Assembly (NCBI GenBank): GCA_003996215.1
Contig: QJPP01000030.1
Coordinates: 1,426,001 to 1,490,000 of the forward strand
Length of the DNA stretch: 64,000 bases
Reading direction: 5' to 3'
Origin: Jaltomata sinuosa
Taxonomy: Eukaryota; Streptophyta; Magnoliopsida; Solanales; Solanaceae
Below are positions 25,650 to 38,355 of this stretch, piece by piece. How positions within the stretch are numbered: the stretch's first letter is position 1; each line of letters starts with the position of its first letter. A model generated the notes under the pieces. It searched no databases. It had not been told where the DNA came from and was given only the letters and a program-made list of their open reading frames with translations. Made by a program: the position numbers and the translations under genes.

Positions 25650-25860
25650 GGAGCAAGGATCATTTGATTGGTTCAAAGGTGTTATGAACGAAGAGGGTGA
25701 ACTTGATCAAAGGGTGATGCAAAATGTTCAAACTTCCAACTTATTTTCTGCTACCTCAACAATTATCGATATTCACCGTGATATTCAGGGGGTCATCGAG
25801 ATGCATAACTAATTGACGAGTGTTAATTATGAGGAAGGGATGTACGTTCAACTCTCATTA
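25650..25860 (+). pseudogene. RBOH (NADPH oxidase) exon relic
   Basis: Plus-strand translation from 25651 reads EQGSFDWFKGVMNE then GELDQR. After an interrupting segment of about 75 bp, GVIEMHN follows, then a stop, then LTSV and YEEG. This matches, in order, the conserved C-terminal NADPH-binding part of plant respiratory burst oxidase homologues (EQGSFDWFKG ... GVIEMHNY.TSVYEEGDARS). The interrupting stretch ends ...ATTCAG|GGGGTC and may be a decayed intron, but it lacks a GT donor. The stop and the lack of flanking RBOH exons show it is not functional. It lies immediately before the sulfate-transporter repeat array. Confidence 0.75.
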
Positions 25861-26032
25861 TCATAATTCACGTGCTTAATCATGTTAAAAATGGGGTTGA
25901 TAACATTTTATCAGACACCAGCATAAGTTATTTCTTGTCTTGAAGTTATATTTTTTTTATTTAATTCAATCATAAGGTAGTAAGTTTTTTCCATTTTAGA
26001 CCAGGGGCGGCTCCAGCATGAACCCAATCATT

Positions 26033-26507
26033 TTGCTTTCGAAAGAAAATCAATAATAAATTCAAGTCTACAATTTCATTAAAAAAAAAATCGACTGAGA
26101 ATTTCAAGTATGTCTTTAATTAAAAAAAAGTAGTAGTGTATATTCCTAAAAGAGTACCTTAAAAGGCGTAAAGAAGCTTGAAAAATGCCAACAAAAAAAG
26201 TAAAAAAGAAATCAAGTCTAAGGAACAAGATTGAACTAATCTTTAGTAAGGGAAATCACTTCTCTCAGCATGAATCCTAAAACAAGTGATGCAATTGAAA
26301 CTGGACCTACTGCAAGACCCCTTGAACTTCCAAGAACAACATAAGCAAGGGAGATGCAAAACTTAAATCTATAAAATAATACAGTAAAAAAAATTTAAAT
26401 CACAACCCCGACCTAACATGTATATATATACTAATAAAGGAAATTGCATGATGACTCACAAGACCAAAAATTGGAGGTAAGTTAGCTAGATTTGTATAGC
26501 TAATGCC
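26033..26507 (-). pseudogene. Sulfate transporter fragment, copy 1
   Basis: On the minus strand, in gene order: an exon piece starting 26507 after TTGCAG encodes GISYTNLANLPPIFGL. Next, 26362-26239 encodes VVLGSSRGLAVGPVSIASL and then LGFMLREVIS. The last piece, at the unit edge, reads DFLSKATL-like residues. These are consecutive conserved blocks of the SLC26/SULTR membrane domain (family: QGISYA.LANLPP..GLY, then LAVGPVSIASL, then GFIIDFLSKATL). A stop follows LTKD. The rest of the gene (other membrane segments, STAS domain) is absent. Confidence 0.8.
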
Positions 26508-27237
26508 CTGCAATAAAAGAAAGTGTTAATTCAGCTGAGGGCAAGGCCAAGTTGAATTGCTAATTCTCAACTCCTTTAGATTACTGATTCTAAGATAAAA
26601 TAAAATAAAAAAATTACTAAACGAACTTAAAAGCTATGTACATATTCTGAATTTTTTTCTTATATTTTGTATATATTTCAAAACATTCACACTTAATAAT
26701 ACAATGTTATTTTGATCCACAAAACAGATATGACCGATGTTGGCTTTCGCACATCACGCAGTAGCTCAAGTTTGAAATACTGTGAGCCGGGTAGAACCTA
26801 AATTATCAACACAGGTTGTGTTCATTATTATCCGCGCTCTTGTAATTCTAGTGGTCTTAGCTATCATAGTTTAGTATTTGCCCGCATTTTCTCCGTTTCT
26901 CATTTGACATGTCGGTTGCTCATGTTAAGATAGAGGATGTTCCTCCTGCTGATATAGAGATGCAGGAGTTCTAGTAGATAGGAATCTTGTTGCTTGGATG
27001 TAATTATTAGTATATTTTCTAAAGATAGAAGAGAAGATTGTATCATGTGTTTAGTTGATCGAGTTTGTTAATAGATATTGAAAAAGAACTCTTTTATATG
27101 CATTATATATATTGTGTGATGTACGTGCATTTTATTAATCAAATCAACACATTTTAGATTCATTAGACATCTAGAATGTAGAACAAGATATATCAATGAG
27201 ACCAATAACCATAAGTCGCACATAGCTCCAATCAGTG

Positions 27238-27704
27238 TTGCTTTTGAAAGAAAATCAATAATAAACCCAAGTTTGCAATTTCATAAAAAGAGAAATCGAC
27301 TGAGAATTTCAAGTATGCCTTAGATTAAAAAAAATAGTAATGTATATTTCTAGAAAAGTACCTTAAAAGGCCTAAAGAAGCTTGGAAAAAGTCAGAAAAG
27401 AAAATACAAGAGAAAGCAAGTCTAAGAAACAAGATTGGATCTTTAGTAGGAAAAATCACTTCTCTCCGCATGGATCCTAAAACAAGTGATGCAATTGAAA
27501 CTGGACCTACTGCAAGATCCTTTGAACTTTCAAGAACAACATAAACAAGAGCAGGTATAAAACTTGAATCTACAGAATAATATAATACTATACAGTAAAC
27601 TTAATTAATTAATATATATATACATACTAATAAGAGAAATTGCATGATGATTCACAAAGATAAAAAATTGAAGGTAAGTTAGTCAGTTCTGCATAGCTAA
27701 TGCC
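27238..27704 (-). pseudogene. Sulfate transporter fragment, copy 2
   Basis: The best preserved copy. On minus, 27704 onward encodes GISYAELTNLPSIF. The exon at about 27563-27362 encodes ALVYVVLESSKDLAVGPVS, continues IASLVLGSM..EV..PTKDPILFLRLAF and ends FQASLGLLR before a GTACTT donor. The next piece at the unit edge encodes GLLLIFFQK-type / IIDFLSKATLIG residues depending on frame. Order and spacing match SULTR exons, but the start, downstream membrane segments and STAS domain are missing. Confidence 0.8.
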
Positions 27705-28436
27705 CTACAACAAAATGAAGTGTTAAATTTAACTAAGGACAAAATCAAGTTGAATTGCTAATTCTCAACTCCTATAGGTTATCGAGACTCTAAGATAAAA
27801 TAAAATAGAGAAATTATTAAACCAACTTAAAAGCTATGTACATATTCTGAATTTTTTTCTTTTATTTTGTATATATTCCAAAATATTCACATTTAATAAT
27901 ATAATATTATTTTGATGCACAAACAGATATGGCTGATGCTGGCTTCTGCACATCATGCAGTAGCTCAAGTTCGAGATACTGTGAGCTAGCATAGCCTAAA
28001 TTGTCGATACGAATCGTGTTCATTATTGTCACACTCTTGTAGTTCTAGTTGTCTTAACTATTATGATTTGTATCTGCACACATTTTCTCCGTTTCTCATT
28101 TGACATGTCGATTGCTCATGTTAAGATAAATGATTCTCCTCCTGCTGATATAGAGACACATGAGTTCTAGTAGAGATTAGGCATCTTCTTGCTTGAACGT
28201 AATTATTAGTATATTTTCTAAAGATAGTAGAGAAGGTTGTATTATGTGTTTAGTTGATCGAATTTATTAATAGATATTATAAAAGAACTCTTTTATATGT
28301 ATTATATATATCGTGCGATGTACGTGCATTTTACTAATCGAATTGACGCATTTTAAATTCATTAGACATCTAGAATGCAGAACAAGATATATCAATGAGA
28401 CTCACAACCATAAGTCGCACATAGCTCCAAACAATA

Positions 28437-28863
28437 TTGCTTTTGAAAGAAAATCAATAATGAACCCAAGTTTACAATTTCATAAAAAGAGAAACCAACT
28501 GAGAATTTCAAGTATGCCTTAAATTTAAAAAAAAATTAATGTATATTTCTAGAAAAGTACCTTAAAAGGCCTAAAGAAGCTTGAAAAAAGGCTAGTAAAG
28601 TAAGTAGAACAGAAAGCAAGTCTAAGAAACAAGATTGGATCTTTAGTGGAAAAATCACTTCTCTCAGCTGGATCCTAAAACAAGTGATGCAATTGAAACT
28701 GGACCTACTGCAAGATCCCTTGAACTTTCAAGAATAGCATAAACAAGAGGAGGTACAAAATTTGAATCTATATATATACACACACATTAATAGGAGAAAT
28801 TGCATGATAATTCACAAAAACCAAAAATTGAAGGTAAGTTAGTCAGTTTTGCATAGCTAATGC
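28437..28863 (-). pseudogene. Sulfate transporter fragment, copy 3
   Basis: Same three exon remnants as copy 2 with further decay: the acceptor before the GISY exon now reads GGAG|CATT, and single-base gaps disturb the frame near 28649-28670. LAVGPVSIASLVLG is still readable on minus at about 28665-28720. Non-functional. Confidence 0.75.
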
Positions 28864-29547
28864 TCCACAACAAAAGGAAGTGTTAAATTAAGCTAAGGAC
28901 AAAACCAATTTGAATTGCTAATGCTCAACTCTTATAGGTTATCGTGACTTTAAGATAAAATAAAATAGAGAAATTATTAAACCAACTTAAAATTTATGTA
29001 CATATTTTGATTTTTTTTTATTTTGTATATATTTCAAAATATTTACACTTAATAATACAATATTATTTTGACGCACAAACAGATATGACTGATGTTGGCT
29101 TCTGCACATCATGCAGTAGCTCAAGTTCAAGATATTGTGAGCTAGCATAGCTTAAATTATCGACACGAATTGTGTTCATTATTGTCGCACTCTTGTAGTT
29201 CTAATTGTCTTAACTATTATGATTTGTATTTGCACACATTTTTTCCGTTTCCGATTTGACATATCGGTTGCTCATATTAAGATTAATGATGCTCCTCCTG
29301 TTGATATAGAGACGCATGAGTTCTAGTAGAGATTAGGTATCTTATTGCTTGAATGTAATTATTAGTATATTTTCTAAAGATAGAAAAGAAGATTGCATTA
29401 TGTGTTTAGTTGATCGAGTTTGTTAATAGATATTATAAAAGAACTGTTTTATATATATTATTATACTTTGAGAGTTGCGATCTTCACGATGTGCTTTATA
29501 AAATCAGGTTATTATTAGAGTTCATAAATTCTTCAATTGTAATTTTT

Positions 29548-29775
29548 TATATATATATCGTGCGATGTATGTGCATCTTATTAATTGAATAGTCAAATTG
29601 ACATATTTTAGATTCATTAGGCATTTAGAATGGAGAATCAAGATCATTGACACTCATAACCATAAGTGGCACATAGCTTCAAAAGTTGCATTAACAAATT
29701 CTGAATGTCTAATGAATTTAAAATGTGTAGATTCAATTAATAAGATGCATGTACGTCGCACGAACTGCTATATCT
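29548..29775. repeat. Inverted repeat closing the triplicated array
   Basis: The end of unit 3 (about 29550-29630: CGTGCGATGTATGTGCATCTTA ... AGATTCATTAGGCATTTAGAATG) reappears inverted at about 29698-29775 (CTGAATGTCTAATGAATTTAAAATG ... ATGCATGTACGTCGCACG). The inverted copy is closer to the sequence near 28312-28380 of unit 2 than to its neighbour. The arms are separated by about 65 bp. Confidence 0.7.
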
Positions 29776-31559
29776 GATTACAATCCTTTATCCTGTGAAT
29801 TTGCATGACTTTTCTTATCAGATTACTCCATGATTCCACTAGCCACCACGGACCCACTCGTCCCTCTTCTCTTTGCTCTCCCCTTCATCTTCTCCAGTGG
29901 AATAGAGAAGGGAGCACCATGTACAGCTTGTCTATAATTTTGAATTTGTGACAGCTTAATACTATATTTTTTGGATTCTTATCGATTAATTTTAACTTAC
30001 CTTTATTTTCTTTGAGTGATTTTTTTATGTCAGCTTGAAAAGCCTATAATATTGGCGTAATTATAGAATTACTAGTATGATTTCACCTTGTTATGTGATT
30101 TTCTTCCTTAACTGAAGTGGGACAAATTTTACATTTGATATTTATGTTAACCTTTGATTTGTAGATCATTAGTGATTGACCCTAGCCTACTCTTGATTTT
30201 TCCTTTTTTTGTTGATCATATGACAACTTCGTTACTTGACTATTTATGATAAACTCTATACATCTTGCACTCCATCTACTGATTTTGCTTCTTTTTAGTA
30301 ATCTAACAGATATTTTTTACTTGCTTATTTATGGTAAGCTTTGATAACCTTACACTTAATTGATTTGATCCATCTGTTTAAGGAAAAGAATTTCCTTTGA
30401 TTGACTTTCTTAACTATTCTCTTTCTTTTACTGGTTGTCTTCTATTCACTATATAAACAGTACTTCCCCTGAATTTGTGTTGTACTAATGTTCAAGATGG
30501 TATGATTGACGTGATAATTTTTGTTGTGAATCTGTTTGAGTATATGCAAGGGGGCCTCCCTTATAATTATATCATATCCTGTTATAAGTCTTTTCGAATT
30601 ATTGTTTTTGTGTGATTTGGTATGCATTATTGTGTTTGACATGTTCTAATTAGAAGGTGACTAGTTTGGGAAAAATGAAGAGTTGCCAGGGATTTGAGGA
30701 AAAGAAGGACTTTCGCCCAAGTCCAATTATTTAGAATTGCCTTTCTACATCATTTGATTTTGTTCTGTAATAATTATTGTATAAATATTATTATTTAATG
30801 AAAAAACTAGTGAATTTGACTGCACTTTGCGCACGAGACTTAATTAAAATGATGAAATGAGAGTTTTATAATTAATCGGATAGAAAAATATCTTATTATG
30901 CACATAAATCTGAATTCTTTATAATTGATCAAATCACAAACACAAATATGTTCATTAGAATGTAGAACTATTTCTAAAGTCTCAAAAGATGAGAATAAAA
31001 GATCAGAAATTAGCAACTATCTACCTCCAATACTCCAGAAATTTTGTTGATTGGATACATGAACATCGTACTTACTTGTTCCTCTTTTGTAAAGAGATGC
31101 CTTATAGATGAAAAGAGTGTTAAGAACATCTTTAAGTCTTACATATTTTTTGTACACGAATACTTACATCTAATAATAATTATTGCATAGTATAATTTAT
31201 CAATAAATATAAAAACAAAAGAAGATCATTTTTTTTTACCAATATGAATAAATTTTTTCACCCTAAATCCAATTCAATATTACATTATTCATAGTCGAAC
31301 CGAGAATTTAAACAAATGAAATTTTACTTGTACCTTTTTTTCCCTTTTCTTTACTCAATTAAATGTCTCGTAATATATTACTATGCATAAATTGATTTGG
31401 AATTTGAAATTTATGGTTCTTAAAGTAATTTCAAGTTAATGCTATAATAATAATTATATTCAAGCTAAATATCTAATAAATATTTATACAATCCTAGTAA
31501 AAGCTACAAGATTCATGTGAACTCATAACTGATCGACTCTCCGAGACTTATTGGAAAGG
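29776..31559. other. No gene recognised
   Basis: AT-rich DNA. A less AT-rich stretch near 29840-29930 has Ser/Pro/Leu-type open reading on both strands, but I could not assign it to a family. Otherwise only short frames. Confidence 0.5.
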
Positions 31560-31694
31560 TTAGCTACGAAGGATCGACTACTGATTTGGGGGACTATTGA
31601 TTCAACTAGTAGTACTTATCCATTATGTGATCAAATGGATGAGAGCCATCATGATCATCTATTCTTTGCATGCCTTCTATATAAAACAAACTAA
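31560..31694 (+). pseudogene. LINE reverse-transcriptase zinc-binding (zf-RVT) relic
   Basis: The plus frame reads LATKDRLLIWG, then PLCDQMDESHHDHLFFACLL and a stop. This is the pattern of the zf-RVT domain downstream of plant LINE reverse transcriptases (L.TKDRL..WG ... C..C....ES..HLFF.C). Only about 45 residues remain. Confidence 0.65.
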
Positions 31695-34600
31695 ATATAC
31701 AGAATCTATACTTCTGGTGACTATTTTGTAAATTAGATCACCCAACGACATTGGACGATAATTATGTCTAATATATATATATATATCAGACTTCTGTCAT
31801 GATTTCCAAGCTCCCACAAGATCACTCTGATATTATCATTCATCTTCATTAGCAGTTTGGAGCTTAAAATGAAACGCGTTGACTAATACTTTTGTTGATA
31901 CAACAAACTCTTTCTATTCCACGAACAAAACGTTAGAGATGCACATCGTCTGGGTATATAGTACCCACAACCGATGTTGACATCCTTGTACACATTTACA
32001 TGACAAAAAAGAGTCATATATATGCTTTGTACTTGATGCATCTACATGAACCTAATAATTTCCTAAATAAGGCCAAAAAAACGGATATAATAACAGAATT
32101 TTTACAAAATGAAATCTCTTGTTCTTTTCTAATCTGTGGTTGATGCATGGTAGCTGCCATATGACCATGATTCAGTGAAGGACTGAGCACTAGAAGCAAC
32201 CTTGATAAAAACATCCTCTAAAGTTGTATCAGCCATACCCCAAGCATAAATTGGAAATCTACTCTTTGCATTCTCAATTAGTTGAAATACATCTGCAATT
32301 TTCGCTTCATTCTTTGGCAACTCGAACTTCTGTGTCCCCGATAAATGGTACACTCTCTTGGCGTTTGGGCATAGGCGTTGGACCATGTTCTCAACTTCCA
32401 CCTCATTATCAGACGATGTAGTTACCGCTAACACATAAGACTCTCCATATCTTGCCTTCAACTGTTGATAATACAGTTTGAGAATTATGACAAGAAAAAA
32501 AAAACTCATTCAGAAGGTATACATTCACCGGCTATTATGTATATTTTTGTATATTTCTACTTAATATTCAAAAGGTATACATTCACCAGCTATTATGTTT
32601 TAGAGAGGTCCAAAAATGTAATTATCATTGTTTGTTGAAAAGCTTGAAATTACCTCTGCAGAATTTCCTATGCATTGCAAGCTTCCATCGACGAAAATTC
32701 CTAAGCGATCACATAAATAATCCGCTTCTTCCATTGAATGGGCTGAAATTAGTATCTTTATCAGTAATCATAAAAAATCAGTATTTGCTGAATGATTACT
32801 TCATTTCAATGAGTAAGTCAATGCAGTAGTGTCCTACTAGCAGCACTAACAAGTTTATTCATGTCAAAAGGGAAAAACAAGGAAACTAGAGATGGAAAGT
32901 AAGATTTACTAGTGAGAATTATCGCTCTGCCTTTCCGTGCATTCTTCACAACAGTCCACAAGGTATCTCTTGAAGCTGGATCAAGTCCAGTACTCGGCTC
33001 ATCCAGGTAAACAACCTGGTAAATTTGCATATATACAATTACTCCAAATGAAGATATCTCCAAATATATTTTTCTCTCCAGGAAATACAAACGTTTACGT
33101 ACCCTGGGATTTCCAATGAGTGAAATAGCAACACTTAGCCTTCTCTTCATTCCACCACTATATCTCCCAGCTTGCTTGTCAGCAACGCCTCCGTTAAACA
33201 AGTTGAGACTCTTAAGAGAGTCTTCAACTGCCTGTAGGTAGTAACAACTTTCGGATGTTAAAGATCTATTGGCGAGCCCTCCCTCCTCTAAGATAACGGA
33301 ACCATAACTTACTTGATGTAAAACCTTTCCTTTAAGATTTTTAAGCCTTCCATAGAAAAGTAGGTGCTCCCTTCCTGTTAATGTATCCCAAAGCAAGCTG
33401 TATATGAAGGTACAAGTTTAATTAGTATTTGGAGATCATTGAGTCGAACGAATCATGAGATGTCAACTTGACTATGTTTTTTCATACTCATGCTGAGGAC
33501 ATACACCCATGATGGTGTATACTTTGTTCATCTCTGTATTTATATTCAGACCGTCAACAGTTGCAACACCGGAGCTTGGCTTTGTCAGCCCAATCATCTG
33601 TTAGCATAACTTTGTTACTAATTAACTAAGTAAACGGGCATATCTGGCAAGGATACAAAGACAATAAGATATTGCGGAACTGACCATACTAATAAAAGAT
33701 GTTTTGCCAGCACCATTGGGGCCAAGCATACCAAGGCATTCCCCTTCAGGCACAGCAAGTGACAGATCCTCTCACTGCATATTTATCGGGGTTTCCATCT
33801 ATCCCTGGATAAACCTTTTTCAGGTTGTCAACGACAATGGGATAACCTGATGTCGATTTATTAGCTACCATCTGTTCAGCCTTTTCCCTCTGTTAAAACA
33901 TAGAAATTAATGGGAGGAAATGTTGAATTGAAACAATAAGAAGATAAAGCAGAATAGAGCTGATATTTTTTTCATTATGAGATTCAATACCCGTGTGCAG
34001 TAGTAGAGATAACTACTTATATTTGTAGGAGCTATAAATCAATCAGTTTTGCTCACAATTGGTCCAGACGCAAACGTTATTTTGACTACATATATCTTGA
34101 TGTTAAAGAGAGTATCAAGTATTGGGCGACATCTTCTTTCTCCATTTCAAGACAAACTCCAGAATCCTTCTTTTCTAATAAGTTCATAGTGGATAGCGTC
34201 TGCTTCTTCCGGGAGTTCTCCAGGAAAAATAAGGGACTTTTCCCTGATGAATTGATCTGGTCCAAGTAAAAAGCAACAAGGAGAACCACTATCCACTCCA
34301 CCAACATTATAATTATAGCTTCTTTTATCCCATTTCCAGGATCACTCAAATTTTCCCATTTTATGCCAACTTGTTCACCCGTAAAAGTACCAATTTTACT
34401 ATATTCCCCAAACTCAAATAATCCCCGATAAAGAGCAAATGCAGGATATATCTCCATCAATATAATCCACACTTCTACAATATCATTCACCACCATGTCA
34501 ATTGTCAGCAGTATGCAGAAACATGAAGCAAAACGCAAAAGAAATTACAGACTGCTAGATCATGACAAGTGTTATGCTTTGTATCCTTAAATTTCTTCAA

Positions 34601-37436
34601 CTTAGCTGATATTCCCGAACCCACAAGAAAGTTGTTGAAAAAGAATGATCCTAAGAGACCACTTGCGAACACCATCATGTAGCCCAAGACTGATACAGTA
34701 AGTGGATGAACGAATTAGTTTAATATCACATGTTATTGACTGAAATTAAAACAATTCATCCTCGAAATATATACTTTTAACATAAGAATCCTAATTCTTA
34801 CAATAGTACCGATATCACACCTGTGGCTGTCTTAACATCTGAGAAAAACCCAGCCAGCAGAAATGCACATGCAATTTGCAAGTTTACGTAGACGAAGTAG
34901 AACACGAACTGGATGCTGTAAGCATTAAGAAGAAAGAACCTTAATCCTGCAAATGGTGGAGAAGGAAAAAAAAAGATAAAATTATCAAGCCACTAAATAC
35001 GAGTTTAGTGAAGGAAACAATTTATAAGCTGCATTATTACTCAAGAGCGAGCCAAACGCCACAAAGCCAAACATGTAGAGAGATGATATGACAAGAAAAT
35101 AAGCATAAGTAATAGTCCAATAGGGGCCGTCCTTAAGTCCGTGCATTTTCATCATGATTCGTAGATTCTGTTGCTTTTCATAAACCAGAGCTACAAAAGC
35201 AACCTGTAAATAGTTAACCAGAGAATGAACATGAGGAACCTAAGAAAGGCAGGATAACAATGTAACAAATCATACGAAGAGGCGATAGATGAATTTTAAA
35301 CATTACTACTGTAGCTGTTTAGAGGACCGATATCAGAGTTAATTAGAACAAATGGAATTATTAGAAATAAGTCACTGACATGCTCGAGATGGTCCACCAG
35401 AACTAGTTCTGCCATGATAAAGCAATCCCAACTTATAATTTACTTACCGGAAAAAGCTGTAATATCACCCATGAAAATAAAACTGGTCCCATATCAGCAG
35501 AAAGCTCCGGGGTCGTCTTACTTCCGCGCTTAAGCATTTCTTTGACATATTCAAACATAATACTGAAGGTAGATCCAAGCAAATTCTTAATGAAGGCATT
35601 CGATGCCTGTACAAACACTTAGTTTCATTAAACCTTGAAGGAATTAGACAAAATTTATAAGATTCTCCACGAATCCATCTAGATATTTCTATATCTAGTC
35701 AGTCACGGAAATATGAAGAAAAAAAGAAAAACGAGTTTGTTTTTCTCTGGGAAAGCACATTAATGATTAATCCGGTCATGTTGATAAGGAGAGGAACAAC
35801 ATGTTTTACATATAGGAGAAGGTGGTAAAGAGTAAATGATTTACCATGTTCACCAAAGGAGGCACCCGTGTCAATTGTGCACCTTTAGTTTCTGACTCCT
35901 TATAGGTAGCGTTATACCAAATACTCACATTGAACCTATCTAAATTTGTATTTAAGAAATCATATGCTGCAAAAAGAATGAGATCATACAACTTGTTAAG
36001 AAAAAGATTGATATTTACATGATGGATCGGAGTACTAAAATAGCATACAAAGAACAGCAGACAACCTGCTGCTATCTCGTTTCCTTTTTTCTCCGTATTC
36101 CCCTTTATATAACCTTTATACAGCTCATCATTGATATCAGAGGGATTATTACGCCACAAGGTTAAACCTTCACGACATTTCATCACTGCAGTAGAACAGT
36201 AGGAAATTAAGCTCGATCAGAGCTACTTATTAACTAAACCAACTAAGTTTTCAACTTTTTGCCTTCACCATATGCTAAATCTAACATCAACAAGATCAAG
36301 CTGTTAGGCCAGATATCATAGTAACGAGCATAAATCATACCAAAAGGGAAATTCCCATACTGAAGTTTTTGCTCGAAGTTCGCAGGACACTGAGATAGAA
36401 CTTGATAGAGTGTAGCGCTGTCTGAAACGAAAGCGGGGTCAACGAAATTCGTGTTCTCAGCTTCAGACGTTGTAGCCTGAAAGATTTCATAGGTAGCTCA
36501 CTATCAAATATATAGCAGTGAATCTCAAGGAAAAAAATAAAAATAAAAAATGGAAAGCGACTCACCACGAGTTCTTCGGTGAGATCATCATAATCTACAA
36601 TTGAATCATTTGTGACCAAGTACTGATTCATCCCTATGAAGTTCCATATCAATTGGAAATTCATTAGAAACCTTGTTTAATAATTAAAAAAAAAACTAGT
36701 CCTATTTGCATTTGGTATGTCAGATAAAGCATACTTTCCACAACTGACTGATCATTTCCAGTGACAAGAATAGAAGCTGGACAAGTTCCAGACTGTCTGC
36801 ATGACTCATTAGGCAAGTCCGGATATGTAATAAAATCAGTTTTTACAGCACTAAATTCAGGTTTCGGTATCTGGAAAACGGGAGGCCATTCATGTGGCTT
36901 AGGAACATCACAAGTTGGTGCTTGGATCGGACTTGAGTACTCCAGACCACATACATCTTCGCATGTTCCGGTGCCATTTTTGTCAATACATTTGCAGCCA
37001 CATTTAACGTCTTTGCTCGCAAATGCGTGGCTCAGTAATTCAATGAACTTTATTAAAAAAACGAGGAAAATAGGGACCGCGATGAGGCGAATATTTGTCT
37101 TGACATTTCGTTTCTGCAACAAATTAAAAAAAAACCACTTCAGGTCTCCAAGCAAAAAATGATACAGATTTTTAACAAGTAGTAAACTTTTATCAAAAAC
37201 CATACTGTATGGAAATTATCACAATCTGGACAATGTACAAAGCCTGTTCAACACACACAGAGACACAAAAGAAAAGCTTGTTCTTGCTTCAAATGAAATG
37301 ATTTTACTCTCGAGACCTCCCTCCAGGTTTACCTTCATGACATTGGCCTTTCTTATGGTTTAAAACATGACGTCTACCTCTTTTAAATGTTTATATTAAA
37401 TTTATCAGCAGTGAAAATAACTTATCATGACACCTG

Positions 37437-37622
37437 CGTCTAACTCAACCCCAAAAACTAGCTCAAGGACGAGGTTTGCCCAAATCTATATAAGCGGACC
37501 GTCAATCCATGTCTAACCCACTCTAACACTCCCCTTCATGCTCAAACCCACCTGAAGCATGGACCAGAAGTCCACACGGGAATGGACTTAGCTCTGATAC
37601 CAGTACATTCCTAGAACGAAAT
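37437..37622 (+). repeat. Copy of TCTAACTCAACCCCAAAA repeat in intron 1
   Basis: Starts GTCTAACTCAACCCCAAAAAC, continues AGCTCAAGGACGAGG and GCCCAAATCTATATAAG, and ends AGCTCTGATACCAG. Same family as the array at 51118-52130 and the inverted copies near 61310-61650. Probably a terminal-repeat remnant of a retroelement, though no coding part is present. Confidence 0.65.
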
Positions 37623-37899
37623 CCCCTCGGATTTCTTATCACCCAAAATAGAAAAAAGAAAAAGCTTTTGGGTTATGTTTTTATTAATTTATCATAATTT
37701 TAATCGGCAATGAATTTGTTGGGTCTTCCCCAGTTTCCATATCGAGTACGCATTAGTTAAATCTGATACATAGGTACATCTGTGTATCTGTATTTTAAAC
37801 TCTTTTTATGCCAACGTGTATCTATTTCATAAGATACATGTATCAATTTTAAGTATCATACATTGTATTTGTGTATATGTGTTTCTAGTGTATATGTAA

Positions 37900-38095
37900 G
37901 AGGAAGATACATATGTGTGTGTATCTCCTCAAAGCTACCCACTCATCTGCCGCGTACGTAGATACATAAATACACAAAAGCACATATGTATCTCTTCAAA
38001 GTTACTCACTCGTTTGTTATAGATACACAGATAACATATGTATCTCCTCAAAGTTGCACACTCATTTGTCGTAGATGCACAGATACATAGATACA
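37900..38095. repeat. Imperfect minisatellite, about 3 units
   Basis: The motif ACATATGTATCTCCTCAAAG, then a TACTCACTCATTTGT block, then AGATACACAGATACA recurs three times with lengths of about 74, 52 and 60 bp, in intron 1 of the disabled ABCA7-like gene. Confidence 0.7.
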
Positions 38096-38355
38096 CATCT
38101 TCTTAATTACCCAACTTCACAAATTCTCTTTATGTTTCACCCTTGATATTTGAGGTTTGCTAATCTGAGAAAGTTTGGGTGATGAAGACCCAAATCTGGA
38201 CTTATTTATTGTTTTTGAAATATGTAATTCACCATTAATGGGTTCAGTACTTTTCAAATTTGAAAATTCTTTGAAGATATTGGTCCAATTCAAATGTGAG
38301 AGACAAAACTACTTTTTGGTAAGTTCCCTTCTCTCTCAATTTTTTACCAGAAGAT

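Larger units (their letters stand above)
26033..29688. repeat. Three tandem copies of a 1.2-kb unit
   Basis: Copies begin at about 26033, 27238 and 28437 (periods 1205 and 1199 bp), each with the block TTTGAAAGAAAATCAATAAT or a close variant. Many landmarks recur once per copy: AAAACAAGTGATGCAATTGA, GCATGATGA.TCACA, AGCTCAAGTT.GA, TCTAAAGATAG and CGCACATAGCTCCA. Copies 2 and 3 look more alike than either does to copy 1. Each carries the same antisense sulfate-transporter exon remnants. Confidence 0.9.

Noticed and set aside
36335..36664. Longer third exon for the disabled ABCA7-like gene starting at the ATG at 36664
   Set aside because: The splice acceptor needed would leave a stop in the phase set by exon 2. 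The acceptor CATAG|GGATG at 36633 keeps phase and gives a 68-bp exon.
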